Assembly: GCF_003997495.1 (NCBI RefSeq)
Contig: NZ_RZRU01000006.1
Span: 1-64,000, forward strand
Origin: Mesorhizobium sp. M7A.F.Ca.US.008.03.1.1
Lineage (GTDB): Bacteria > Pseudomonadota > Alphaproteobacteria > Rhizobiales > Rhizobiaceae
Direction of reading: 5' to 3'
DNA length: 64,000 bases
Shown piece by piece: positions 1-7,776 of the stretch (position 1 is the first letter of the stretch; every line of letters begins with the position of its first letter). The position numbers and the translations under genes are program-made. The notes under the pieces are model-generated. The model did no database searches and was not told the DNA's origin. It worked only from the letters and a program-made list of their open reading frames with translations.

Positions 1-287
1 AAAAAATAGAAGCCAAGGCACGCGGCCTCGGTCTGGTAGAGGAAACCTTTGCGTTGAAGATCCTTGAATGCCTCGGCGGCAGTATCGGGACGAACGCCCA
101 TGCACGCCGCAGCTTGACGAACGCTAAGCCTAAGCTTGCCGTTGTTGTTGTGATCTACCCCGTGCCATTCGAACTTGATCCACGGATAGAGAGCCTGAGC
201 GCTAGAGGAAAGCGCGCGCCACGCCGGCTCTTCCGAGGTGTTGCGGAGAATTTTGGTCCAGTGTTCTCCGGGTTGCCTCTTCGACAT
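1..287 (-). CDS. Winged-helix/HTH-like protein, partial (cut by window edge)
   Basis: Reading the complement from an ATG at 285-287 gives 95 codons with no stop before the window edge, so the 3' end is missing. The protein begins MSKRQPGEHWTKILRN. A segment around residues 55-90 (LRLSVRQAAACMG, then DTAAEAFKDLQRKGFL) has the pattern of a helix-turn-helix in which a recognition helix is followed by a 'xLxxxGFL' turn, as in small regulators or replication-related proteins of phages and integrated elements. The start codon directly abuts the stop codon of the upstream small gene (288-290), so the two are probably co-translated. No specific function can be assigned. Confidence 0.6.
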   Translation of the reverse strand, partial: MSKRQPGEHWTKILRNTSEEPAWRALSSSAQALYPWIKFEWHGVDHNNNGKLRLSVRQAAACMGVRPDTAAEAFKDLQRKGFLYQTEAACLGFYF

Positions 288-473
288 TCAGACCGCCCTC
301 GCCAAGATCAAGTTTGCCTCGGCGATTGCCCGGCAGGCTTCGGCCGGCATCAGGCCGAACCTCTCGCGAAGCAATGGCACTGCCGGTTGATCGCGTTGAC
401 GCCTCGGTGTTGTCGCCAGCCATGCCGCCGCCTCGTCAATCCTCGGGTTGTAGTGCTCGTCGGCGCAGGTCAT
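288..473 (-). CDS. Small conserved-looking hypothetical protein of the integrated element
   Basis: A 61-residue protein with the pattern NPRIDEAAAWLATTP at the N-terminus and AEACRAIAEANLILARAV at the C-terminus. Its ATG overlaps the TGA of the upstream HTH gene by four bases, and its stop abuts the next start, so it is the middle gene of a three-gene minus-strand operon. Short proteins of this composition are common next to integrases in Rhizobiales elements (family knowledge, not checked here). It has no membrane segment or signal peptide. Function unknown; a role in control of the element is only a guess from position. Confidence 0.6.
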   Translation of the reverse strand: MTCADEHYNPRIDEAAAWLATTPRRQRDQPAVPLLRERFGLMPAEACRAIAEANLILARAV

Positions 474-655
474 GCCGCGTTGCCCATGAAGAAGCGGAGG
501 AGATTGCCGCGCTCAGCAACCCATCGATTGCCGACCTGCTTGGCAGGCAGCTTGCCGTTCGAAAGCAGGTAATAGGTTTGCCGCTCAGTCCTGCCGATCA
601 GCTTCGCGATGCCATCGATACCCCACACAAGGTCCAGGGGAATTTCAGTGCTCAT
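470..655 (-). CDS. HTH DNA-binding protein, excisionase/MerR-like
   Basis: A 61-residue protein, almost entirely one helix-turn-helix of the excisionase/HTH_17 type: GIDGIAKLIGRTERQTYYLL followed by a wing-like NGKLPAKQVGNRWVA. The ATG at 653-655 is preferred over the in-frame GTG at 661, because an AAGGAAGG ribosome-binding site (complement of 664-671) lies eight bases from the ATG and only two from the GTG. It is the first gene of the minus-strand trio and diverges from the Arc-like repressor gene across the operator region 679-760. In such elements this protein type is usually the recombination directionality factor or a small transcription factor; the sequence does not decide which. Confidence 0.7.
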   Translation of the reverse strand: MSTEIPLDLVWGIDGIAKLIGRTERQTYYLLSNGKLPAKQVGNRWVAERGNLLRFFMGNAA

Positions 656-678
656 TCTCACAAACCTTCCTTAAGGTG

Positions 679-760
679 ATGCCCCACCGGTGTGGCATTG
701 CTTTGTGTGTCATATGTGTGGCATGGATGTCAATGACAACGTGTGTCATTGGTGAGGCAT
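679..760. promoter_or_regulatory. Operator cluster of repeated GTGTGkCAT half-sites
   Basis: The divergent spacer holds five copies of a nine-base half-site: GTGTGGCAT at 690-698, GTGTGTCAT at 705-713, GTGTGGCAT at 716-724, GTGTGTCAT at 741-749 and GTGAGGCAT at 752-760. Two are parts of palindromes: 679-698 is ATGCCCCACC/GGTGTGGCAT with one mismatch, and 732-750 has perfect seven-base arms AATGACA/TGTCATT. The last half-site overlaps the ATG of the Arc-like gene. Arrayed short half-sites are what ribbon-helix-helix repressors bind, so autoregulation by the 759-1313 product is likely (inference). Confidence 0.6.
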
Positions 761-1313
761 GGCTAGAGAAGATTTGCATTTCCGGTTGCGCATACCGGAA
801 GATTTGAAAGCGCGGATAGAAAACGCTGCCGCAATGAATGATCGCAGTATGACCGCCGAAATTATTGCGCGGCTGCAATGGACATTTGGGCCATCCGACG
901 ACGAGATGGGTGAGTTGGCGGATCAGGTAAACGCAGCCGAAGAGGCAGCCCGCGATGCTCAGAGGACGATTAGTGAGCTATCGCATAGCCTAAGAACTCG
1001 CGAGCAGGAGATCGACTCGTTAAAGGTGACGCTTGAGAAGGCCTCGGCGCACGACGATGGGAGGCAGCCGGACGACGAGCCGATCTTCAACATTGTTCTA
1101 GATGCCAAAGGTCGTCCAATTTCTTGGCCAGAAATCGCCGCTCACATTCATCGAACTGCCAAGGCCGCTGGCTTGGAGACCGTCGGTTTTCGAGCTGCTA
1201 TCTTTAATGCCGAGAAGCAGGATGACGAGAAGTTCTTCGGAGAATACGCGCGGTTGGTGCGCTGGTATCAAGATCAGACGCGCAAGCACGTGGACGTGAT
1301 CCGGGAAGGGTGA
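759..1313 (+). CDS. Arc-family (ribbon-helix-helix) DNA-binding protein with coiled coil
   Basis: A 184-residue protein. Residues 1-45 fit the Arc/MetJ fold: a beta strand (EDLHFRLRIPEDL), then two helices including the NDRSMTAEIIARL pattern typical of Arc-like repressors. Residues about 55-100 are acidic/heptad-rich and predicted to form a coiled coil (AEEAARDAQRTISELSHSL). The C-terminal 80 residues are unassigned. It lies three bases upstream of the integrase start, so both are probably co-transcribed. The repeated half-sites upstream and across its start codon suggest it represses itself and the divergent excisionase-like operon, which would hold the element quiescent. Confidence 0.75.
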   Translation: MAREDLHFRLRIPEDLKARIENAAAMNDRSMTAEIIARLQWTFGPSDDEMGELADQVNAAEEAARDAQRTISELSHSLRTREQEIDSLKVTLEKASAHDDGRQPDDEPIFNIVLDAKGRPISWPEIAAHIHRTAKAAGLETVGFRAAIFNAEKQDDEKFFGEYARLVRWYQDQTRKHVDVIREG

Positions 1314-1316
1314 AAA

Positions 1317-2552
1317 ATGAGCATCCGCAAACGCACGTGGACCACGGCAAAGGGCGAGGAGAAAACCGCCTGGGTGGTCGATTACGTTGACACCATGGGC
1401 ACCCGCCGGCTGAAGACTTTCACGAAGAAAAAGGAGGCCGACGCGTTCGCAAGCAAAGCCGACGTCGAGGTCCGAGAAGGTGTTCACGTCGCCGACAGTG
1501 CCAGTGCCACAGTGAAACAAGCCGGCGCATTCTGGATCGCCGCCGGAGAGAGTGCGGGCCTTGAGCGCTCATCCATCGATCAGCGCAAGCGTCACATGGC
1601 GCTCCATGTCGAGCCTTTCATCGGTGCCACGTTGCTGTCACGGATGACGGTACCGGCGGTCCGCGAGTTCGAAGATGACCTCCGAAAGAATGGCCGATCC
1701 CAGGCAATGGTGCGGAAAGTGCTCGGTTCGCTCGGCGCGCTCTTTTCCGACGCGCAGGAGCGTGGTCTAGCGACGCGTAACCCAGTGAGGGATATGCGTG
1801 GCGCTCGTCGCCGAGGCAAGGACCGACAAGCCGACAGGCGCCAGAAGGGCAAGCTGAAGGTCGGCTTGGACATTCCGACGCCAAACGAAATCAAAGCGTT
1901 TGTAGGTGCCCTGCAGGGTCGCTGGCGCCCGCTCCTCATGACAGCCGTCTTTACCGGGATGAGATCCTCCGAATTGCGCGGCCTGCGTTGGCAGGACGTT
2001 GATTTTGATCGAGCGGAGATCAGCGTTCATCAGCGCGCCGATGACTATGGCGAGATCGGCCCGCCAAAGTCATCGGCCGGCGAAAGAACCATACCGGTGC
2101 CGCCGACAGTGGTTCGTGTGCTGAAGGAATGGAAGCTCGCCTGCCCTCGCCGAACAATAGCCAGGACAGATGATGGCAGCCCGGTAAAGGAACTGCACTA
2201 CGTATTCCCGACGGGCAGCGGGAATATCGAAAGCCGTTCCAATATCATCAAGCGCGGATTCCTCCCCACACAGCTCGCCGCTGGCGTTTCCATCGACACC
2301 GGAAAGACGGACGAGGAAGGCAAGCCGATCCTGACCGCGAAGTATGGCGGCCTGCATGCCCTACGCCATTTCTATGCGTCCTGGTCGATCAACCGGCCTC
2401 AGGAGGGCGGTCTTGGGCTGCCTCCGAAAGTCGTGCAGGAAAGGCTTGGCCATAGCTCTATCGTCATGACGATGGACACCTACGGCCACCTTTTCCCGCG
2501 CGGCGACAACACTGAAGAAATGGCTTCAGCGGAAAGGTCGCTTTTGGGCTGA
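1317..2552 (+). CDS. Site-specific tyrosine integrase
   Basis: A 411-residue integrase of the phage/genomic-island class. An N-terminal AP2-like arm-binding region (about 1-60) and a SAM-like core-binding domain (about 65-165) precede the catalytic domain. The expected catalytic residues are present: Arg216 in FTGMRSSELRGLRW, Lys251 in the beta-hairpin, His347-x-x-Arg350 in LHALRHFYASW, His379 in ERLGHSS and nucleophile Tyr389 in DTYGHLF. The gene reads toward a tRNA-Met-like 3' fragment 58 bp downstream (2611-2656), the normal position of an attachment site for this class. The integrase should therefore insert the element at a tRNA-Met(CAT) gene. It appears intact. Confidence 0.93.
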   Translation: MSIRKRTWTTAKGEEKTAWVVDYVDTMGTRRLKTFTKKKEADAFASKADVEVREGVHVADSASATVKQAGAFWIAAGESAGLERSSIDQRKRHMALHVEPFIGATLLSRMTVPAVREFEDDLRKNGRSQAMVRKVLGSLGALFSDAQERGLATRNPVRDMRGARRRGKDRQADRRQKGKLKVGLDIPTPNEIKAFVGALQGRWRPLLMTAVFTGMRSSELRGLRWQDVDFDRAEISVHQRADDYGEIGPPKSSAGERTIPVPPTVVRVLKEWKLACPRRTIARTDDGSPVKELHYVFPTGSGNIESRSNIIKRGFLPTQLAAGVSIDTGKTDEEGKPILTAKYGGLHALRHFYASWSINRPQEGGLGLPPKVVQERLGHSSIVMTMDTYGHLFPRGDNTEEMASAERSLLG

Positions 2553-2610
2553 CGCGACATAGGCGCGACATGCCGCAATTTTTCGATTTAAAATCAATTA
2601 TGCACACAAG

Positions 2611-2656
2611 CATCATAATCCTGGGGTCGGGGGTTCAAGTCCCTCTCCCGCTACCA
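2611..2656 (+). other. Attachment site: 3' half of a tRNA-Met(CAT)-like gene (attR)
   Basis: The 46 bases begin with the anticodon-loop pattern CATAAT and continue through a T-arm (GGGGGTTCAAGTCCCTC) to an acceptor end CCGCTACCA. That is the 3' half of an elongator tRNA-Met as found in rhizobia. No D-arm or 5' acceptor half precedes it, so it is not a functional tRNA. A 3' tRNA fragment just downstream of a tyrosine integrase is the standard signature of one end of an integrated element. The intact tRNA should lie left of the window. Confidence 0.75.
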
Positions 2657-2783
2657 AAATTCCTTAAGTTATTGAAATTGCGATGGAAATCGTGCAAAAC
2701 GGTAGCGCCACCGGCCGAAATTGATCAATAATTTCAATGCGGCGCCTCGTTCTTGCGGTGCCCGTTTCGAATACCGCTGCGAT

Positions 2784-2817
2784 CACGAAAGCTGGGCACG
2801 CACGAAAGCTGGGCACG
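2784..2817. repeat. Two-copy 17-bp tandem repeat
   Basis: The unit CACGAAAGCTGGGCACG occurs twice without a gap, at 2784-2800 and 2801-2817. It lies in non-coding decayed DNA just beyond attR and just after the ketopantoate-reductase remnant. It may be a simple slippage duplication. Confidence 0.7.
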
Positions 2818-2837
2818 CAGGAAGGTGCAGATGTGAT

Positions 2838-3005
2838 GTAGTCGGCCCAGGCTGCGGCAGCCAGAACGGTGTCTATCGTCGGCGTTTCGACCCCGACGAT
2901 GCTGCCCAGTTCCGCGACAGCCCGTCGATCTCCATCTGCCTGCCACGTTCGAGCCGTTGGGTCTCGGAAGCGGCGACCGTTTGCGTCGAGACCTGGCGAG
3001 CGAGA
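2838..3005 (-). pseudogene. Remnant of a 2-dehydropantoate 2-reductase-like gene (C-terminal part)
   Basis: On the complement, two adjacent reading frames together give the C-terminal signature of ketopantoate-reductase-family enzymes. One frame reads LERGRQMEIDG; after a frame change the next reads AVAELGSIVGVETPTIDTVL, the usual 'xxELGRxxGVPTPTxDxV' ending. The frame break lies near 2925. No start codon or N-terminal Rossmann domain is present, so this is a truncated and frameshifted scrap, not an expressed gene. The surrounding 2657-3203 interval has no intact gene and separates the integrated element from the monooxygenase/ABC operon. Confidence 0.45.
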
Positions 3006-3203
3006 CCTAAGCTTGACCGGCCGGCCCACAACGATTGTCGCGGCCCGCCATCCGCTTTCGCCGCACCTTCACTATTCGCGATCCAATGAGAGGAAATCGC
3101 CGTCGTGGCGCCGTGCTGTACTATCAGGCTTCCGAGTACGAATTGAGCATCACACGCGAACGCGTATACCCCTTCTTCTTACGTGTAACAAATGACGGCT
3201 GTA

Positions 3204-4433
3204 TCATGCCGGGCTGCGCCCAATCCGCCACTGATAGGGCGGCGGCGTACCATTGACGGCGTAATCGCCGACGATGCGATCTTTGTAGATGCGCGGGTTG
3301 TGCGAAGACAGGGTACGGGCATTGCGCCAATGGCGGTCGAGGCCGATCGGCTTTCTGGTCGAGGATGCGCCCAGCGCATCGAAGATGATCGTCGACGCTT
3401 CGAGAACCAGGTTCGTGACCACCGTCACCGCCTGCGACGTCTCGAGCTCGGCGATGGCGTTGGCCTTTTCCTCCAAATCGGCATGGCCGGCAAAGTGTGC
3501 CTGGCAAGCGCGTTCGATCGCTTGCGCGACCTGCAAAACGATGGCGCCGGCCGCATAGGCGTTGCTGCGAATACGGCCGACGAGCTGAAGCACTTGCGGA
3601 TCCTGGCTTGAGCGCGGGCCGGCGGCATTGGAGTATGAGCGATTGCGCGCGGCAACGGCGGCAGCAGTCTCGTTGGCTATCGTCCGGCCGATACCGGCAA
3701 GGGTGGCAAGATGCACCAGCTGGTAGAAGGCAGCGCCATAGCGGAACTTGTCATCGTCTACGACGACATCCTGCGGATCCACTGTGGCGTCGGTAAAGAT
3801 CGTCGTGCCGCTGGCTGTGAGCGTCTGGCCAAAACCGTCCCAGTCGTCGATGACATCGACGCCTGGATCGTCGCGACGCACTTGCAAGACGATGCCTTCC
3901 CCGTCGAGCCCCGTCGCACCGACATCGATCCAGTCGGCGAACAGCGAGCCGGTGGTGTAGTATTTGGTGCCGTTGAGCACCAGCCTGTCACCCTTGTTCG
4001 AGATGCGGGTCGAGAAAGCGTCCTGTTTTGCATCGCCGATCTCGGTCCACGCGTTGCCGGCGATCTCGCCGTGGACAATCCGCTGCGCCCAGCGCTTGCG
4101 GCTCTCGCCGGCCTTCTTGTTGACGACATCCTCGACAAACCCAAAATGACCGCGCAGCGCCTGGGTGATATTGGAATCGGCCTCCGACAGTTCGATCAGG
4201 ATGTTGGCCAGTTCAGGCAGCGTCGCGCCAAGACCGCCTTCGGCTTCGGGTATGCGCAGCGCGCCCAGGCCAGCCTGCTTCAACTTCGCGATCTCCGCCA
4301 CTGGCAGTTCGCGGCCAAGCTCCCGCTCGACGGCGCCGGCGGCGATCTGCGCAAATATCGGCCGGAACCGTTCGGCAAGCGTCTCATAGCGTACGCTGGG
4401 GCCTGCGCCCCAAGCGTTGTCGATCTGTGTCAT
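3204..4433 (-). CDS. DszC/SfnB-like flavin-dependent monooxygenase (acyl-CoA dehydrogenase fold)
   Basis: A 409-residue protein of the acyl-CoA dehydrogenase superfamily: an N-terminal helical domain, a central beta domain with WTEIGDAKQD and NGTKYYTTGS, and a C-terminal four-helix domain. The ending LDRHWRNARTLSSHNPRIYK is characteristic of the reduced-flavin-dependent monooxygenase branch (dibenzothiophene monooxygenase DszC, the SfnB/SfnC group) and not of CoA-thioester dehydrogenases. Such enzymes oxidise sulfur or nitrogen heteroatoms with FMNH2 supplied by a separate reductase, which is not seen here. It is the last gene of the minus-strand operon that begins with a DszA-like enzyme, 46 bp after an ABC ATPase gene. 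The organosulfur substrate is inferred from the pair; the exact compound is unknown. Confidence 0.8.
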   Translation of the reverse strand: MTQIDNAWGAGPSVRYETLAERFRPIFAQIAAGAVERELGRELPVAEIAKLKQAGLGALRIPEAEGGLGATLPELANILIELSEADSNITQALRGHFGFVEDVVNKKAGESRKRWAQRIVHGEIAGNAWTEIGDAKQDAFSTRISNKGDRLVLNGTKYYTTGSLFADWIDVGATGLDGEGIVLQVRRDDPGVDVIDDWDGFGQTLTASGTTIFTDATVDPQDVVVDDDKFRYGAAFYQLVHLATLAGIGRTIANETAAAVAARNRSYSNAAGPRSSQDPQVLQLVGRIRSNAYAAGAIVLQVAQAIERACQAHFAGHADLEEKANAIAELETSQAVTVVTNLVLEASTIIFDALGASSTRKPIGLDRHWRNARTLSSHNPRIYKDRIVGDYAVNGTPPPYQWRIGRSPA

Positions 4434-4479
4434 TTTGCATTATCCTGGAATTGGCCTTCACCCAGCACGGGCGAGGCGG

Positions 4480-5250
4480 TCAGTGTGGTTTGGCGACATT
4501 GGTACCGCCCAGGTAAAAGTCCTGGACATCCTCGCGGGCGCGCAGTTCCTCCGCCGTTCCCGAGAGAACGACGCGACCGTTTTCAAGGATGTAACCGTAG
4601 TCGGCATAGCGAAGCGCGAGATTGGCGTTCTGCTCGGCAAGCAGGAAGCTGACGCCCTGCTCACTGTTCAGGATGCGGATGATTTCGAAGATTTCCTGGA
4701 CGATGATCGGCGCGAGCCCCATCGAGGGCTCGTCCAGCAGCACAAGGCTTGGCTTGGTCATCAGTGCGCGGCCGATGGCCAACATCTGCTGTTCGCCTCC
4801 GGAGGTCAGGCCGGCCTTGACCTTGCGCTTCTCCCTGAGACGCGGAAACCATGTGTAGATCCGTTCGACGTCGCGCTGCAGGTCTGCACGGCTCGGCTTG
4901 CGGACGAAGCCGCCGGAAAGGATGTTTTCTTCGACCGTCAATTGCGCAAAGCAATGGCGGCCCTCCAGCACCTGCACGACACCTTTGGCGACGAGCCGGG
5001 ACGCAGAGAGGCCGCTGACCGGCTCGCCCTGCCAGAGGATGCTGCCGCGGCTAACCTTGCCGCGCTCTGGTCCAAGCAGATTGGAAACCGCCTTCAGCGT
5101 CGTTGTCTTGCCCGCGCCATTGGCGCCGAGCAGGGCAACGATCTTGCCCTGCTCGACCTTGAGCGACACGTCGCGCACGGCAAGGATCGCCTGACCATAG
5201 AGCGCTTCCATGTTCTGGATCTCGAGGAAGCTTTCTTTCGCAATGGTCAT
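4480..5250 (-). CDS. Liv-type ABC transporter ATP-binding protein (LivF class)
   Basis: A 256-residue ATPase with Walker A GANGAGKTTTLKAV, signature LTSGGEQQMLAIGRAL (slightly variant), Walker B SLVLLDEPSMGLAP and an H-loop-equivalent LLAEQNANLAL, which is typical of LivF. The open frame extends 39 codons further upstream, but those codons overlap the substrate-binding gene. The ATG at 5250 has an AGGA-type site upstream and starts the conserved sequence, so I take it as the start. It pairs with the LivG-class ATPase at 8666-9436, with two permeases and with the binding protein 28 bp upstream, completing a branched-chain-amino-acid-type (HAAT) importer. Confidence 0.9.
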   Translation of the reverse strand: MTIAKESFLEIQNMEALYGQAILAVRDVSLKVEQGKIVALLGANGAGKTTTLKAVSNLLGPERGKVSRGSILWQGEPVSGLSASRLVAKGVVQVLEGRHCFAQLTVEENILSGGFVRKPSRADLQRDVERIYTWFPRLREKRKVKAGLTSGGEQQMLAIGRALMTKPSLVLLDEPSMGLAPIIVQEIFEIIRILNSEQGVSFLLAEQNANLALRYADYGYILENGRVVLSGTAEELRAREDVQDFYLGGTNVAKPH

Positions 5251-5278
5251 GGGTCGATCCTGTCTGTGCGGTTTGGCG

Positions 5279-6619
5279 TCAGTTCGTTGCAACGCGGGGC
5301 TCGATGCCCTTTTCCTTGGCATAGGCGGCTGCCTTTGCCTTGATGACGTCGGCAAACAGCGAGGCATCGGCCTTGATCCAGTCGGTCCTGGTGTCCCAGG
5401 ACTGACCGTTCCATTGGATGATCTTGGCAGCGATGGTTTCGCCCTTGTGGTTGTCGATCGAGGTTTTCAGCGGACTGATGAGGCCTTCCGCGCCAAGCTC
5501 GGCGATCCGCTTCTGATCGATGTCGAGATTTTCGAGCGCCCACTGGCCTTCGGCGGCGGTCAATGGCCTGTTGCCGAATTTCTTATGGCCGGTGCGCAGC
5601 GCCTCGACGAAGGTGATGGCTTCGATCACGCCGTAATTGTAGTAAACCGTGCCGAACTTCGAATTGTCCTTCAGATCGGACTCGCCCTTGTCGAGGATAT
5701 CTTTCTTGAGCGTCTTCAAGATGCCGTAGTCGGTGCCCGGCGGGAACACGGACACGGCGAGATAACCCTTGGCTGCAGCGCCCGCCGGACGGGCGTCGTC
5801 TTCCGAACCGCTCCAGATATCGCCGATGATCCGATCGGCGGGGAAGCCGACGCGGGCCGCCGTCTTGATCGCCACCGGCGTCATGACGCCCCAGCCACGC
5901 AGAAAGACCCAATCGGCGCCCGCACGGCGGATCTGCTGCCACTGTGTCTGCTGCTGTTCGCCGGGATGCGGAACCGGGATCTGGATGTCTTCGAAGCCAT
6001 ATTTCTTGGAGAGGATGCCGAGCGGCTCGATCGTGTCGCGGCCATAGCCGCTGTCATGATAGAGCGTCGCGATCTTCAGGCCCTTGAGCTTGTCGTAGCC
6101 GCCCGCCTGCTGGGCAATGTAGTCGACGATGATCTGGGCTTCGCTCCAATAGTCGAACACCAGTGGATACTGGTAGGGGAACACGCGACCGTCGGTGGCG
6201 ATGTTCTGCCCACCGCCGGGGCTGACGATCGGGATCTTGTCGATGCGGGCCTTGTCGGTGAGCGCCACGTCGAGACCGCTCGAATGCGGATAGATTGCCG
6301 CCGTCAGCGCGCCGTTATAGCCGTTCTTGTAGCGCTCGTAGCATTCGATGCCGCGCTCGATCGTGTAGGCCGTCTCGCATTCCTGGACCAGGATCTTGAC
6401 GCCATCGACGCCGCCCTCGACCTCATTGATGTAGCGAAGATAATCGATGTTGCCGGCACCGAACGGAATGAACGACGGAGCATAGGGTCCGGTGCGGTAG
6501 GTAAACAGCGGATAGAGCTGTTGGCCGGTGCCGTCTTCGGCGAAGGATGCGCTGCTCATCAGCGTGGCGGCCATCGTGGCGGCGGCCGCCAGCGATATGG
6601 CCTTGGTAAACAATGACAT
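5279..6619 (-). CDS. Liv-type ABC transporter substrate-binding protein
   Basis: A 446-residue exported protein with a signal peptide (MSLFTKAISLAAAATMAATL, cleavage near residue 28 after SFA). The rest is a Leu/Ile/Val-binding-protein-like periplasmic fold with the segment KGLKIATLYHDSGYGRD, typical of the type I peripheral binding family. It is larger than the roughly 370 residues usual for amino-acid binders, which fits the longer subgroup associated with aromatic or other non-amino-acid ligands. The genes for both permeases lie upstream (96 bp gap) and LivF lies downstream. Because DszA- and DszC-like monooxygenases bracket the transporter, an organosulfur or related ligand is more likely than an amino acid (inference). 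Confidence 0.88.
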   Translation of the reverse strand: MSLFTKAISLAAAATMAATLMSSASFAEDGTGQQLYPLFTYRTGPYAPSFIPFGAGNIDYLRYINEVEGGVDGVKILVQECETAYTIERGIECYERYKNGYNGALTAAIYPHSSGLDVALTDKARIDKIPIVSPGGGQNIATDGRVFPYQYPLVFDYWSEAQIIVDYIAQQAGGYDKLKGLKIATLYHDSGYGRDTIEPLGILSKKYGFEDIQIPVPHPGEQQQTQWQQIRRAGADWVFLRGWGVMTPVAIKTAARVGFPADRIIGDIWSGSEDDARPAGAAAKGYLAVSVFPPGTDYGILKTLKKDILDKGESDLKDNSKFGTVYYNYGVIEAITFVEALRTGHKKFGNRPLTAAEGQWALENLDIDQKRIAELGAEGLISPLKTSIDNHKGETIAAKIIQWNGQSWDTRTDWIKADASLFADVIKAKAAAYAKEKGIEPRVATN

Positions 6620-6671
6620 TGTGCAACCCTTGTGTGAGTGGTTTAAGAAAGCGGCACCTGATATCGGGAGG

Positions 6672-6704
6672 AGGCGAAAGACCCGGCGCCGAGGCGTTTC
6701 GCCT
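6672..6704 (-). terminator. Possible intra-operon hairpin after LivM-class gene
   Basis: Perfect eight-base arms AGGCGAAA (6672-6679) and TTTCGCCT (6697-6704) lie 12 bases past the permease stop on the complement, with a 17-base loop and no T-run. It could reduce read-through or protect mRNA ends between permease and binding-protein cistrons. Weak evidence. Confidence 0.3.
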
Positions 6705-6715
6705 TGTCTGAGGTT

Positions 6716-7774
6716 TCAGCCGGAAGATCTCGCCCGCGGGCGCAGTGCTTCCACACCGCGCTTTATGAGGCTCGACAATCCGTCCGGTTCCTTGATCAGC
6801 AGCACGATGATGATGGTGCCGAAGATGATGTGCTGCAGGTTTGCCAGCGCGCCCTGATCGCCGAGAAATGACAAATCGATGATCAGCGACAGCCGGTCGA
6901 GCAGGATCGGCGTCAGCACGATGAAGGCGGCACCGAGAAAATTGCCGAAGATCGTCGCCACGCCGCCGATGATGACGATGAACAGGATCTGGAACGATTT
7001 ATCGAGATTGAACGCATGCGCATCCGAGGTGCCGAGATATCCGAACGCCCAGAGCGCGCCGGCGATGCCAAGGAAAAACGAGCTTATGCCGAAGGACAGC
7101 AGTTTGCGGCGCGCAACGCGGATGCCGATGACCGAGGCAGCGACATCCATGTCGCGGATCGCCATCCATTCGCGGCCGACCCGGCTTTTGACGATAGCGA
7201 AGGCCAGCGCGATGAGCAGCGCCGTGGTCGCAATGACCAGATAGTAGCGGCCGGTGGCCGACTGCAGATCGTAGTCGAGGATCTGCAGCCGAGGTGCCGA
7301 GATGGTCAACGACTGGCTGTCATTCGAAAACCAGCTGAAATTGGTGAACAGCCATTCGAAGAAGAACTGCGCGCCGAGGGTTGAGGCGCCAAGATAGAAG
7401 CCCTTGATGCGCAGCGACGGCAATCCGAAGATAACGCCGGCGATCGCCGCGATCAGGCCGGCAAGGATCAGGACGATCGGCAGCGGCAGGAACGGTGCGC
7501 GCAGCAGCAAATTGTAGGTCGAGAAGGCGCCGATCGACATGAAGGCAGCCGAACCGATCGACACAAGGCCCGTATAACCCATCAGCAGGTTCAGGCCGAT
7601 GCCGGCAAGCCCCATGATCACCGTCGGGATGATGATCGAGCTCAGCCAGTAATCGTCGGCAAGGACCGGCACCGCAAAGGCGGCGATCAGGCCAGCGCCG
7701 ACGGCGAGGATGCCAACCCCAAATGCAGGCTGGCGCAGCGGCTTGGACAGGGCAGATTCCTGCAGCGTGGTCAT
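6716..7774 (-). CDS. Liv-type ABC transporter permease (LivM class)
   Basis: A 352-residue inner-membrane permease with about ten hydrophobic segments and the family pattern LNLLMGYTGLVSIGSAAFMS near residue 65, plus the cytoplasmic loop REWMAIRDMDVAASVIGI that contacts the ATPases. The ATG at 7774 is chosen because the gene then starts two bases after the LivH-class stop. The longer open frame that reaches 8422 only reads out-of-frame sequence of the upstream permease. It ends in a positively charged tail (KRGVEALRPRARSSG). It forms the membrane channel with the 7777-8658 product. Confidence 0.9.
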   Translation of the reverse strand: MTTLQESALSKPLRQPAFGVGILAVGAGLIAAFAVPVLADDYWLSSIIIPTVIMGLAGIGLNLLMGYTGLVSIGSAAFMSIGAFSTYNLLLRAPFLPLPIVLILAGLIAAIAGVIFGLPSLRIKGFYLGASTLGAQFFFEWLFTNFSWFSNDSQSLTISAPRLQILDYDLQSATGRYYLVIATTALLIALAFAIVKSRVGREWMAIRDMDVAASVIGIRVARRKLLSFGISSFFLGIAGALWAFGYLGTSDAHAFNLDKSFQILFIVIIGGVATIFGNFLGAAFIVLTPILLDRLSLIIDLSFLGDQGALANLQHIIFGTIIIVLLIKEPDGLSSLIKRGVEALRPRARSSG

Positions 7775-7776
7775 GA

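Larger units (their letters stand above)
2657..3203. other. Gene-poor decayed interval
   Basis: Apart from the ketopantoate-reductase remnant and the 17-bp tandem repeat I see nothing coding here. The short open frames on both strands lack ribosome-binding sites and recognisable protein content. Insertion of the tRNA-targeting element next door and loss of sequence probably explain the interval. Confidence 0.5.

Noticed and set aside
2611..2656. A functional tRNA-Met gene
   Set aside because: Only the 3' half from the anticodon onward is present. No D-arm or 5' acceptor strand precedes it.
5210..6616. 468-codon plus-strand open frame over the Liv binding protein
   Set aside because: It is antisense to a gene with signal peptide and family motifs. 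The composition is atypical for a protein and there is no ribosome-binding site.
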